Source: Hygrophila difformis
Lineage: Eukaryota > Streptophyta > Magnoliopsida > Lamiales > Acanthaceae
Reading direction: 5' to 3'
Assembly: GCA_030278955.1 (NCBI GenBank)
Contig: JAOANR010000002.1
Location: 23,298,057 to 23,362,056 of the forward strand
DNA: 64,000 nt
The notes under the pieces are model-generated. The model was given only the letters and a program-made list of their open reading frames with translations. It did no database searches and had not been told where the DNA came from. Below are positions 51,841 through 63,094 of this stretch, in pieces (position 1 is the stretch's first letter; every line of letters begins with the position of its first letter). The position numbers and the translations under genes are program-made.

Positions 51841-53685
51841 TTGGCAGCGGTCGTTTTCGCTCTAAAGATATGGAGACATTATCTATACGGGCGAAGGTGT
51901 CGAATGTTCACCGACCACAAGAGCTTGAAATATATATTCACTCAGAAGGAGTTGAATTTGAGACAGCGAAGGTGGTTGGAACTTATTAAAGATTATGATT
52001 TGGAGATATCCTACCATGAGGGGAAGGCGAATGTGGTAGCCGATGCCCTAAGTCGGAAAACCCAACACGTGACAAACTCGTTGGTAATTCCTCCGGCATT
52101 GTACATGGATTTGGCAAGATTGGATTTGGAACTTGTGCATCCGGGCACAGTGAGTGACACGATCAATGCCATGATCATAGAAACTCCAATATTGGACGAA
52201 ATTCGACTCGCTCAACCGGGCGACGCAAAGTTGGAGAGGATAAAGGAGTATATTGCCGAGGGTAAGACAATAGGATTTGCTGTCCATGAGGATGGAAGCA
52301 TTCGCTTCAAAGGGAGATGGGGTGTGCCTCAAAAGTGTGTCGAGTTGAAGCAAAGGTTGATGAATGAAGGGCACAATACACCATATTCAGTGCATCCCGG
52401 AGGTGACAAACTTTACAAGGACCTGAAGAAGATCTACTGGTGGCCGGGAATGAAAAAGGAAGTGGCAGACTTCGTGGCGAAGTGCCTCACCTGCCAAAGG
52501 GTTAAGGCAGTGAGACATAAACCCTTAGGACTGATGCAACCACTAGAGATTCCAAGTTGGAAGTGGGGTAGCATCTCGATGGACTTTGTCTCGGGATTAC
52601 CCCGATCACCTAAAGGCATGAACAAGATTTGGGTGATTGTGGATAGGCTAACGAAGACGGCCATATTTATCCCGATGAAGGACACGTGGACTATGGACCA
52701 ATTGGCCCGAGCCTACATTGATAATGTGGTACGACGACATGGAGTACCACATGACATCATTTCTGACAGAGACAGTAGATTTGTCTCTCATTTTTGGACG
52801 GAGTTACAAAAAGCTCTCGGTACTCAAATCAAAATGAGCACCGCATTCCACCCAATGACGGATGGACAAACCGAGAGAACGATCCAAACACTAGAAGGCA
52901 TGCTGGGAGCATGTGTGTTGGAGTTTAAGGGAAATTGGGAAGCTCACTTACCCTTAATTGAGTTTTCCTATAACAATAGCTACCATGCTAGCATTGGCAT
53001 GGCACCTTTCGAGGCATTGTATGGACGAAAGTGCCTCGAGGCATTGTATGGACGAAAGTGCCGAAGCCCATTGAGCTGGGAAGAAAACAATAAGTCTGTG
53101 GTAGTGGGACCACAACTTGTCGAAGATATGGCTCAACAGATAAAGGTGATTCAAGGGAAAATGAAAGCCGCTTAAGACCGTCAGAAGGGTTATGCTGACG
53201 TGAGACGACGAGACCTAGAATTTCAAGTGGGAGATAGGGTCATGCTAAAGATATCACCCATGAAGGGGGTGATGCGCTTTGGCAAACGAGGAAAGTTGAG
53301 TCCTCGATACATAGGACCTTATGAGATTCTAGAACGAGTCGGAAATTTGGCCTACCGACTGGCTTTACCGCCACAATTAGATCGAGTTCATAATGTCTTC
53401 CATGTCTCACAACTAAAGAAATATGTGCCAGACCCAACACATGTACTTCAACCGGAAGTAATCGAACTCGATGAGGATCTGACGTATGAGGAAGTCCCAG
53501 TGCGCATTCTAGACGTTAAGGAGCGTGTAACAAGGAATAAAACCGTCAGAATGGTCAAGGTTCTTTGGTCGAATCATGAAAGCGAGACAGCAACATGGGA
53601 GTTAGAATCGGATATGAGGGAACATTACCCTACACTGTTCCAAACCGACACCGACACAGTTATGGGGACAGAACTGCAATCTTAA
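51841..53685 (+). pseudogene. pol: RNase H end, integrase and chromodomain (element C)
   Basis: C's pol resumes after E. RNase H second half ([18 protein letters not shown]), HHCC zinc motif, integrase triad (SMDF, SDRDSR, TDGQTER), GPY/F, chromodomain ([10 protein letters not shown] ... ATWELESD). A 27-bp in-frame tandem duplication (53008-53061) adds nine residues (LEALYGRKC) after the core. TAA 53173-53175 interrupts it. The usual stop inside hairpin 1 is changed, so the frame runs three codons further to 53685. Confidence 0.93.
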
Positions 53686-53918
53686 GGGGGAGAGGATGTC
53701 ACACCGTGTATTTTCCGTACATTTTTGTAACCAAACAAATTCAAATTGTTTTGAACTACGTTATGACTTGATCCCTTCACAGGGTACATAGGCAGCTTGG
53801 AAGTTTTAATTATAAGTTCAATTACAAAATAATAAAACAAACAAAAGGATTCATTCTTAACACGAGAAAAGCCGAAACACAACTTCGAGGACGAAGTTGA
53901 TTCTTAAGGGGGGTAGAC
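53657..53918 (+). promoter_or_regulatory. Element C duplicated hairpin/polypurine modules
   Basis: Hairpin 1 at 53657-53676 has one mismatched pair (CAGTTATG/CAGAACTG). Tract 1 is CTTAAGGGGGAGAGGATG. Hairpin 2 at 53880-53899 is perfect, and tract 2 ATTCTTAAGGGGGGTAGAC abuts the LTR at 53919. Confidence 0.78.
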
Positions 53919-56516
53919 TGTAATACCCGAGAATTTTGCAACATAAAATAAATAAATAAATAAAATAAATAAATAAGATAAATAAATAAATAAACAATAA
54001 ACAAAACAATAACAATAAATAAATATAATAAATGAATAAACATAATACATAGACAAGGAAATGAGAAATGAAATTTAATTTAAGAAGGAATTAAATTTCC
54101 AATACCCGTAAAACCAAAGATAAAATCAAATAAATTGTACAAGGGAACCCGACACAAATGGACTCGAGAATTCGAGGCCAATATTAAATCTAGACCCGAT
54201 TAAAAATTAATATAGGAAATAGGAGCCCAAAAATATTCCGGAAATCGAATCCGAGAACATAGAGGGATAGAAGTCCGAAAGAGAGGAGGAAATGCCCGAC
54301 GGATCGCACCACCCGCCTGGACCGAAGTTCAGGCGGAGACTGCGCGGTGGCCGCTCGGGGTTTACCCTATTCGGCGCGCCAACCCCGCGCCACGGGCAGT
54401 AACAACCCGTGCGAGATTTTCTTGCCCGAATCCGGATTTTTCGACTTCGGTTGCTCACCTTGCGGTTCAAGACTCATTGGGGCAGACTTTGGATGCCTTT
54501 AGAGTCCTTCACATCTTTAAATAACCCTCTCAAGTAACCCCGAACACTTTTCAAACCCTACTAAATCTCTCTACCCGATAAACCCTAATTCCGGAGTCGT
54601 CGGAGGTATGAAACCAAAAGAGGGACTGCTTTGGACGAACTCGGAGTCTTCTATCGTCGTTGTAAGTTCTGATCCGCTAGTTCTTTTCCATTCTTGATAC
54701 GAAAATGAATCCTAACTTAATCTCTTTCTTTTCTACACCCTGAACCGGATCTAGAACGAAGAACCCGACGAACCGAGGAGATAAATGGTGGACTGGAAGC
54801 CACGCCTCCGAATCGACGTGCCGACACGACCACAAATCAGTAAGTTAATCTTACTATGGTTTGGGCGGATTAAAACACTCCTAACGTAACGATCTAATCA
54901 AGAAACCTAAAATCTGTCAACACGACGAAAACCCACGGCACAACATTCTTGGACGATTTTTCCGAACCCTTACACCTGTTCAAACGAGAAAACTTAAAAC
55001 ATGAAAAACATTCCTAAGAGATAGATCTATCTCCTGTAAAAATTTCATAATTTTTCATTGAGTTTTGATATCTGAAATCGACCCCAAACCGAACTATTCT
55101 AAATTTAGGTCTTGAAATCTTGAGAGAACTTTTGTCCGAACTTGTAGACGTTTTTGACACTAGATCTATACCGATTCAGAACTTTAGTCGAACATAAAAG
55201 TTGTAGATATATGCCTTAAGTATCTCCCTGTAAAATTTCATCAAATTTGGAGTTAGTTTTTTATGGTAGATCTTGAAATTTTGAAACTGCTGTGTAGAAA
55301 ATTCGGACAGATTATCATCCTGTTAAAAATTGACGTTTTTCACTTAATTCCGTAATTGGATCGAAAAACTTAAAACATGAAACTTGTTCATCTCTGTGTT
55401 TTCGAGTCACTAGTCAAATTTCAGAATTTTTTGGACTTAAACCTGATTTTTAGTTAATTTTGGAGTAAACAGTGGTTTTGACCAAGTCAAATCTTGAAAT
55501 CTTGTTGAAACGATGAAATTAGCTTTCAAGGATTAAACGTGCAGAAAACTCTTTTGAAATAAATACATGAAATCAGAATTTAGGGAAATCCCCTTACAAA
55601 CTTGATCATTTAAAATTAGGGGGTGAGTGCTCTGCAGGATGCCCTCCTAACGATTCACTTCGTGCCTTTATGGACGATGGTGACCCGCGCGAAATTTGAG
55701 ATATGTTGCCAAAACGGCATGAGATATATGGTCTACACTCTCGAGAATATCCACATGGGTTTCCTGAGGCTCCGGAGTGGTACTGGGTATGGCAAATACG
55801 GCTGCGGCCGCCGGGCTACCGGCTAAACTTGACGAGATTGCGATGCAATCGTGAAATACTTGAAATACTAAATCTTGAGTGTAATGGGTGTAGTTAACAT
55901 ATTTATTTATTGTCCTTTTAAATTGTTAAATGCTTTATTTAAATTAGTTATAGCTTTTGTTTAAATTATGCTAGATGTGTTGTTAATTAGAGCCATGAAT
56001 TAATTATGCATGTTGGTTAGTTAATTAAATTAAATTGCTTATGAATTATTATCATGGTTTTATTTAAATATTACTTAATGGCTTTGAAACCCCATGATCA
56101 TGTATGTATTAACTTACTCAGCAAGTTGTGCTGACCAAACCATTTATTTCCTTTTTCTTACAGAGTATGTGGAATGAGCATGAGCACGTATATGCATGGG
56201 GAATTTTTGGGAAACTTTACATTTTAATTTCTTGCATTATACTATAGTATGAACGGGCCTGTTTAACCCGTGTTTTGGCCATGTTGGCCCTATTTACATT
56301 TTCCGCTGCAATACTTATACTTAGATACTATTATTCCGCTGCATTATAATATTTATTTTGAATTTATATTCAATGGGCTATTTAATTGTTTTAAATATTT
56401 TAAACACTGCAATACCTAGTCTTGCATCTCTTTAGTAAGCTCGAAGAAACCGTGTATTACTAGGGAGGTGTGGCGGTGACATCCCGACCTGGGTGACCAA
56501 AAACCGGGGTGTTACA
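53919..56516 (+). repeat. Element C 3' LTR
   Basis: A 2598-bp uninterrupted LTR, the reference for the fragmented 5' copy. It has the U3 purine block near 54250-54330, decayed TATA (about 54512), donor-like TTGTAAGT (about 54660) and acceptor-like TTTTTCTTACAG ending 56163. Followed by TACTC 56517-56521. Confidence 0.95.
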
Positions 56517-56904
56517 TACTCAATATTTTATAATACTGATGAAATTTTTGTTTTTCCTTTTTCTTTCAGAGTATGGAGAAAATGCATGAGCATGTGCATT
56601 GGGGGGACATTTTTAAGCATTGAATTGTCGTTTTTATGATACTTGCATATCGGGCCTGTATAACCCGAGTTTTGGCCATGTCGGCCCAATTTTTTTTTTA
56701 TTATTTCCGCTGCGACATATTATTATTACTATTATGTGTGGATGAGACTACATCGTTATTTTTAAATAAATTCCGGACTTGTTTTAAAACTCTTTTCAAT
56801 ACCCATAGCCTTGCAACTCTTTAGCAAGCTTGGAGAATCCGTGTCTTGCTAGGGAGGTGTGGCGGTGGCATCCCGGCCTGGATTATCAAATCCGGGGTGT
56901 TACA
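56517..56904 (+). repeat. Element G 5' LTR, last part
   Basis: Resumes G's LTR after C. Acceptor-like TTTTTCTTTCAG ending about 56570, GGGCCTGTATAACCCG and GGCCATGTCGGCCC words, TTTCCGCTGC, and the end TCCGGGGTGTTACA at 56904. Matches D's LTR (TTATCAAATCC before the end), so G is closest to D in LTR type. Confidence 0.88.
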
Positions 56905-56907
56905 AGT

Positions 56908-56919
56908 TGGTATCAGAGC
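56908..56919 (+). promoter_or_regulatory. Element G primer-binding site
   Basis: TGGTATCAGAGC, 3 bp after the LTR end. Confidence 0.9.
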
Positions 56920-57334
56920 CCGGAATATTTTAAAGCTACTATTATTACTTTTAAACCATTATTTTAAAACCTAGTATTATTTTTAAATTTATTATCTTTA
57001 AAACTACTAGTATTATTTTAGCCCAAAATTTTTATTTACTTAGTGTAATATTTTAAGCCCAAAGATTAATTATTTTTGGCCAATATTTAATTATTATGTT
57101 AAGCCCAATCATTTTGGCCCCAATACCTATGTTTTGTTACCTTATTCCAAATTATTATTTTCGGCCCAATATAGAGGCCCAACTTTTTAATTACTATGAT
57201 CCATGAACTAAATTTAATTAAATTAAATTTTATTGGGGGGATTGCATATCCATATTTCATATAGATTTAAATTCCTGCATATCTTAACTTTGCTCGAAAC
57301 GTGTTCTAACTATAACCTCCCTTGTTGACATTAG
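56920..57334 (+). other. Element G leader
   Basis: AT-rich leader with repeated GCCCAA words, the CAATATAGAGGCCCAA motif and a G-tract, as in the other leaders. No gene and no 23-bp array. Confidence 0.6.
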
Positions 57335-57721
57335 ATGGCCGAACCCAACGCAAACATGGTCAATTAGATGATGAAACTAACGAATGCCTACCTAGAGTCA
57401 CAACAACATGTCAATTACTTCAAGACTCGGGTACAGCAACTAGAGGCTAACATGGCCCATCTGGGACATCTTAGGGAAGTTGACCATCATGATATAACTC
57501 AACTCAAGGCCCAAGTCGCCGAACTTCAAACCCAAGTGGTTGCACTTCAAAACAAGGATAATGAACTGATGATGCAAGTAGGGCACTTAGGAATGGAACT
57601 GATGAGCCTAGCTGATGACGTATTTCCTCAGAGCCACGAGCCTGTTGGAACACCCACCCTGATTGAGGTATCCAGCGACGAGGACGATCCCATCGAGGAT
57701 GCACCCACCTATTTACTCTAG
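57335..57721 (+). pseudogene. ORF0 with early nonsense codon (element G)
   Basis: The homologous start is ATG 57335, but TAG at 57365-57367 (probably from CAG) cuts it after ten codons. From Met 57368, 117 codons stay open and carry the conserved core SQQ...LEANMAHLGHLREVDHHDI.QL, a coiled coil to about residue 80, and an acidic tail DEDDPIEDAP. It could be translated from 57368 without the first ten residues. Protein sequence differs from C's much more than the pol genes do, yet the pattern is kept. Confidence 0.72.
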
Positions 57722-58357
57722 ACTTAGAGACCCATACTGATGCACTATTATTTATATTTCCCTTTAGATCATTGTCAGCACTACCATTCTTGTTTCCATT
57801 GCTTGTAACCCAATAAAAAGTTTTATCTTGAGTAATAAATTTACAAGCATTTATTTTATATACAAGTATATTTAAATTATTCTTTATATTTTATTAAATT
57901 ATCATTCTTCAATTACCTTGTTGAAACTCAATCAAATAAAGGAACAAGGTAATAGTAAATAAACAACATATGTATATGTAATAAAGAGATAACAACCAAA
58001 CAAGAGAACAAGTATAAATAAATGAACAACATATATATATATATTATATAAAGACAATAATCAAACAAGGGTACCTCCAACCCCAAACCATGAAAAACCC
58101 TAAAACCCTGAAAACCCTAAACCCTAGATTTTCAAAAAAAACAAAAAAAAACAAGAACACGAAAACGAAAACAAAACAACAAGTATTAAACAACTTCCAA
58201 CAACAACAAATAATACACTAAACCCCAAGCAACCTCTACTAACAGGTTGCAGTGGATTGATACCTGTTAATACCATCCTTTATTTAATAAATCACTTTAC
58301 AAGCATTATATAATACTTCAACAAGAAAATCTAAAAATCTCTTGTTCTTGCAACAGC
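57722..58357 (+). other. Spacer between ORF0 and gag (element G)
   Basis: No gene. AATAAA-type signals near 57812 and 57834 just after ORF0, then AT-rich DNA and a short run of telomere-like words (AAACCCTAA and variants, about 58088-58128) before the gag start. Confidence 0.6.
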
Positions 58358-59476
58358 ATGACACCGAGAGGAAGACCACGCACCCAACCCTTTACTCCCA
58401 ATACCAACGAAACACCTGGGCAACAAGATATGCCTATACCCAACGAGGGGGTGCACGCTCAGGAGGAGCCAGCAAACCCTATACCAAACAACATGGGCGA
58501 TCGCCTACGCACTTTAGAAGAGATTCTCATTGCGCTAGGGAACGCGCAGGTAAACCAGGGCCAAGTAGCTGCGGTACCTCCACCAGAGGCCCGCATTAAC
58601 TACTTAGCTATGGTGAACTCATATCACCCTCCGCACTACGCCGGCGAGGAGGACCCGGCTAAACTCGAGGAATGGATCCGAACATTGGATAAGTTACTAA
58701 ACGCTTTGAGGTGCCCGATTGGCGAAAAAGTGCATGTGGCATCATACTACCTCGGAGGGCAGGCGGACGACTGATGGCGTGCTGCCCAAGATAAGTTAAT
58801 TGAGGATGAAGAACCCTACTCGTGGGAAGAGTTTATGGGACGGCTCAGGAATCGCTTTTATCCCATGAGCAAAAAGGCAGCCATGTACGAAGAATTCCTA
58901 TCTCTGAAACAAGGAGGACAAACGGTCCAGGAATATTACGCCCGTTTCAAGGAGTTGGTGCGTTTCGCACCAAGACTCGTGCCGACAGACGCGGAAAGGG
59001 CACAGAAATTTGAGATGGGGCTGAACTTGACCATACGGGAAGTGATCACTGGCGTCCATTACCCGGACCTACAAGCGGTGTATGATCGTGCGATAGCTGT
59101 CGCAAGGGCGCAACAAATGAAGAGGAAAGTGAGTGGAGAGCCTAGTCGGGTATCTCAGGGACAAGATAAGAGGAATAGGGATAACCGATCCGGTAACAAT
59201 TCTGGGGGAGACAACTTTCGAGGAGGCCTGAACAGACCCCCTCCAAACAACAATAGGGGAAATGATGGGAGAACCTTTTTCCAGGGTAACTCGGTACCAC
59301 CATGCCCGAGGTGTGGCAAGCCTCACTTGGCTAGGGGATGCCCCTAACAGGGCGCATGCTACCGGTGTGGTCACAATGGCCACCGGGTGAATGAGTGCCG
59401 CACCTGAATGGAAAACATCACCAAGAGGGAAGACCTGGGTGCGGGGCCAGCACAACCTCGTAATCAAGATGGCGGA
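58358..59476 (+). pseudogene. gag: gag (element G)
   Basis: N-terminal part of what was a single gag-pol frame. Capsid-domain motifs (LEEWIRTLDKLLNAL, YYLGGQADD, NRFYPMSKKAAMYEEF, VQEYYARFKELVRFAPRLVP) and two zinc knuckles (CPRCGKPHLARGC; CYRCGHNGHRVNEC). Stops are TGA 58772-58774, TAA 59345-59347 and TGA 59405-59407, all explained by C-to-T or G-to-A changes. One base is missing near 59476, after which the pol frame differs. Confidence 0.92.
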
Positions 59477-62400
59477 ACGGAAACAACCAGGGGTATAGAC
59501 CCCCTCCAAATCAAAATTTTAACCAAAATCAACGCCCTCCACAGAACCCCAACCAGCAACAGAATCAGAACCCGAACCGAGATCAACAGGGCAATCAGGG
59601 ACGGCCAATGGGGCGGTTGAATGTTATCAACCAGGAGGATGTGCCTATGCAGGGTGACGTGATAGGAAATACGTTCCATGTTTTAAGCACACCCCTTAAA
59701 GTTCTGTTTGACTCAGGAGCTAGTTGTTCAATAATATCATCAAGAGTCTTACCTGAACTAGATCTACCTAAGTGTGAGCTGATTAACTTAGGAATTCAAC
59801 TACCGTCATGAGAAGTAGTATCATGCTCTAGGCGTTATAACGGAATTCCGATAGTTATAAAGAACGTAGAGTTTTTCGCGAACTTGGTAGAATTCCATTT
59901 AAGGGATTTTGACGTCATACTAGGGATTGATTGGTTAACCTAATATAAGGCCGTGATCGAATGCCAAAGGCAAAAGACCACGCTGTCAAAGAGTAAGGGG
60001 AGGAGAGTCATCTTTTACTCCCAGCCCCCTAAAAAGTCTAACAAGATAGTTAACGCCCTCAAGTTATGTAGCTTGATGCGTAAGGGTTACGCGTTATATG
60101 CCTTCTACATTCATAACCTTGAGGCTGAAGGAGTCAAGGTAGATAACATTCTGCTGGTGAGAGAATACCCGGATGTGTTTCCTGAAGACGTTCCCGGCAT
60201 GCCACGTGAAAGAGATCTTGAATTCACCATAGATCTCATTCCGGGAACGGAACCTGTCTCAAAGGCTCCTTACCGCATGGCGCCACTGGAGATGAAGGAA
60301 CTAAAGGAACAACTCGAGGAGTTGTTGGAGAAGGGATACATATGGCCGAGCACGTCCCCATGAGGAGCCTCGGTCTTATTCGTTAAGAAGAAAGACGGAG
60401 GTCTATTACTATGCATTGATTATAGAGGACTTAATCAAGTCACCGTCAAGAACAAGTACCCGTTGCCCAGGATCGAAGACTTATTCGACCAACTGAAGGG
60501 AGCTTCAGTGTTCTCAAAGATCGACCTGCGATCTGGATATCACCAGTTGAGGATCGCCGAAAAGGACACTCCAAAGACGGCGTTCAGAACTCGTTACGGA
60601 CACTACGAGTTCACGGTGCTATCATTCGGGCTAACGAACGCCCCTGCGATGTTCATGAATCTCATGAACAACGTATTTCGAGAACTATTAGATCAATGCG
60701 TGGTGATGTTCATAGATGACATCCTGATCTACTCGAAAAGCGAAGAACATTCTGAACACTTACACAAAGTGTTAGGGATCTTACGAGTAAATCAACTGTA
60801 TGGTAAACTGTCCAAATGCGACTTTTGGCTAAAAGAAGTAGCATTTCTTGGGCATATAGTATCCGCCAACGGAGTGGCATTAGATCCGGCGAAGATCTCG
60901 GCAGTGACCGAGTGGGTACCGCCGAAGAGTTCAACAGAGATAAGAAGTTTCCTTGGACTGGTACGATACTATAGGCGATTTGTAAACGACTTCTCGAAAA
61001 TTGCATGCCCGTTGACCCAGCTGTTGAAGAAAGGGGTGAAATACGACTGGACCAGTGAGTGTGAGTCCGCGTTTCAAGATCTAAAGAAACGACTTACCAC
61101 AGCGCCAGTATTGGCGTTACCATCGGAGGATGGTGACTTCGGGGTGTACAGCGACGCCTCGAAGGAAGGATTGGGATGCGTGCTGATGCAAGATCAAAGG
61201 GTGATAGCATACGCATCGCGTCAACTAAAACCACATGAGGAGAACTACCCGACACACGACTTAGAACTAGCTGCAGTCGTGTTCGCCTTAAAAATATGGA
61301 GACATTATCTCTATGGGCAAAAGTGTCGGATGTTCACCGACCATAAGAGCCTCAAGTATATATTCATGCAAAAAGAGCTGAATTTGAGGCAAAGAAGATG
61401 GTTGGAATTGATCAAGGATTATGACCTGGAGATTGCTTATCACGAAGGAAAAGCCAACGTAGTGGCCGATGCCTTAAGTCGAAAGACTCAACACGTGGTG
61501 AATTCACTTGTAATACCGGCCGAGCTGTACAGAGACTTGGCGAAATTGAGTCTCGAGTTGGTGCATTCTGGCACAGTAAACGAAGTCGTCAACGCGATGG
61601 TAGTGGGACCTACCATGTTCGATGAAATATGACTCGCCCAACCGGGTGATCAGAAGTTGGCAGAAATTAGGAAGAGCATTGCCGAAGGAAAGGCAATGGA
61701 TTTTAACATTCATGAGGACGGAAGCATCCGCTTCAAGGGAAGGTGGTGTGTACCACGAAAATGTGTCGATCTGAAGCAAAAAGTGATGGAGGAAGGCCAT
61801 AATACCCCCTACTCGGTTCATCCCGGAGGCGAGAAGCTGTACAAGGACTTAAAGAAGAACTATTGGTGGCCGAACATAAAAAGAGAGGTAGCCGAGTTTG
61901 TGGCAAGATGCCTCACCTGCCAGAAGATCAAGGCAGTACGCCAAAAACCCCTAGGACTAATGCAACCATTGGAAATCCCGAGTTGGAAATGGGATAGCAT
62001 TTCAAGGATTTCGTCTCGGGGTTACCGCGGTCACCGAAAGGGATGAATAAAATCTGGGTGATCGTGGATAGGTTGACGAAAGCTGCCATATTTATCCCAA
62101 TGAAGGATACTTGGTCAATGGACCAATTAGCAAAGGCGTATGTCGATAATGTGGTACGACGACATAGAGTACCACATGACATCATCTCGGACAGAGACAG
62201 TAGATTTGTCTCTCATTTTTGGACAAAACTGCAAGAAGCCCTCGGTACGAAAATAAAGATGAGTACCGCGTTCCACCCCATGACGGATGGACAGACGGAA
62301 AGAACAATCCAAACGTTGGAGGACATGCTAAGGGCATGTGTCCTAGAGTTTAAGGGAAGTTGGGAAAATCATTTACCCTTAATTGAATTTTCCTACAACA

Positions 62401-63071
62401 ATAGTTACCATGCGAGCATCGGCATGGCACCTTTCGAGGCACTGTATGGACGAAGGTGCCGAAGCCTATTGAGTTGGGAAGAAAACGATAGGACTGTGGT
62501 AGTTGGACCACAACTTGTTGAGGACATGGCTCAACAAATCAAGATAATCCAAGGAAAGATGAGAGCCGCTCAAGACCGGCAAAAGAGTTATGCAGACGTG
62601 AGACGGCAAGACTTGGAATTTCAAATCGGCGATAAAGTCATGCTGAAGGTATCACCAATGAAGGGTGTGATGCGCTTTGGTAAACGAGGGAAATTGAGTC
62701 CACGATACATAGGACCGTATGAGATCCTAGAAAGAGTGGGAAATCTAGCATATCGGCTAGCATTGCCGCCACAATTTGCTCGTGTCCACGACGTGTTCCA
62801 TGTCTCACAATTGAAGAAATATGTGCACGATCTGACCCATGTACTCCAACCGGAAGAGATTGAATTGGATGATGACTTGAGCTACGAGGAATTTCCGGTA
62901 CGAATACTCGACGTGAAGGAGAGAGTCACAAGAAATAAGACTGTGAGGACGGTCAAGGTTCTTTGGTCTAACCACGAAGCCGAGACGGCAACATGGGAAT
63001 TAGAGGCAGACATGAGGGAGCGTTACCCAATCCTGTTCCAAGACGATGCAACCACAGTTATGGGGACATAA
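59477..63071 (+). pseudogene. pol: pol: protease-RT-RNase H-integrase-chromodomain (element G)
   Basis: The only pol here that keeps every domain in order without a large insertion. A Gln/Asn-rich linker is followed by aspartic protease (LFDSGASCS, about 59705), RT ([25 protein letters not shown] at about 60709-60720), RNase H ([28 protein letters not shown]), HHCC, integrase and chromodomain to 63071. Stops are TGA 59809, TAA 59941, TGA 60361 and TGA 61630 (first bases). One base is missing near 62005, at the first integrase catalytic Asp, so that residue is lost from the frame. The last 342 codons (62043-63071) are open. Confidence 0.95.
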
Positions 63072-63094
63072 CTATCGTCTTAAGAGGGGGAGGA
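63055..63094 (+). promoter_or_regulatory. Element G hairpin 1 and polypurine tract 1
   Basis: CAGTTATG-GGGA-CATAACTA (63055-63074): seven paired bases and one outer mismatch, GGGA loop, overlapping the pol stop. CTTAAGAGGGGGAGGA then runs up to TGTAACGGCCC at 63095. Confidence 0.78.

Larger units (their letters stand above)
220..56516 (+). mobile_element. Element C: Tekay-like Ty3/gypsy retrotransposon, heavily nested
   Basis: A chromovirus-type LTR retrotransposon inserted in G's 5' LTR. It starts TGTAATACCCGAG and ends GGGGTGTTACA, flanked by perfect TACTC duplications (215-219, 56517-56521). Its own DNA is: 5' LTR in three pieces (220-472, 1201-2773, 25055-25829), PBS 25833-25844, ORF0 26205-26540, gag 26787-27647, protease/RT remnant 27700-28245, RT-RNase H 36925-37842, RNase H-integrase-chromodomain 51841-53685, 3' LTR 53919-56516. 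The rest is younger insertions. Coding parts carry several stops, one frameshift and a deletion that removed the gag zinc knuckles and protease active site, so it cannot be autonomous. Confidence 0.93.

Noticed and set aside
58088..58128. Telomere-like words (AAACCCTAA variants) as a telomere or interstitial telomeric array
   Set aside because: Only a few imperfect units in an A/C-rich spacer; too short for a telomeric tract.
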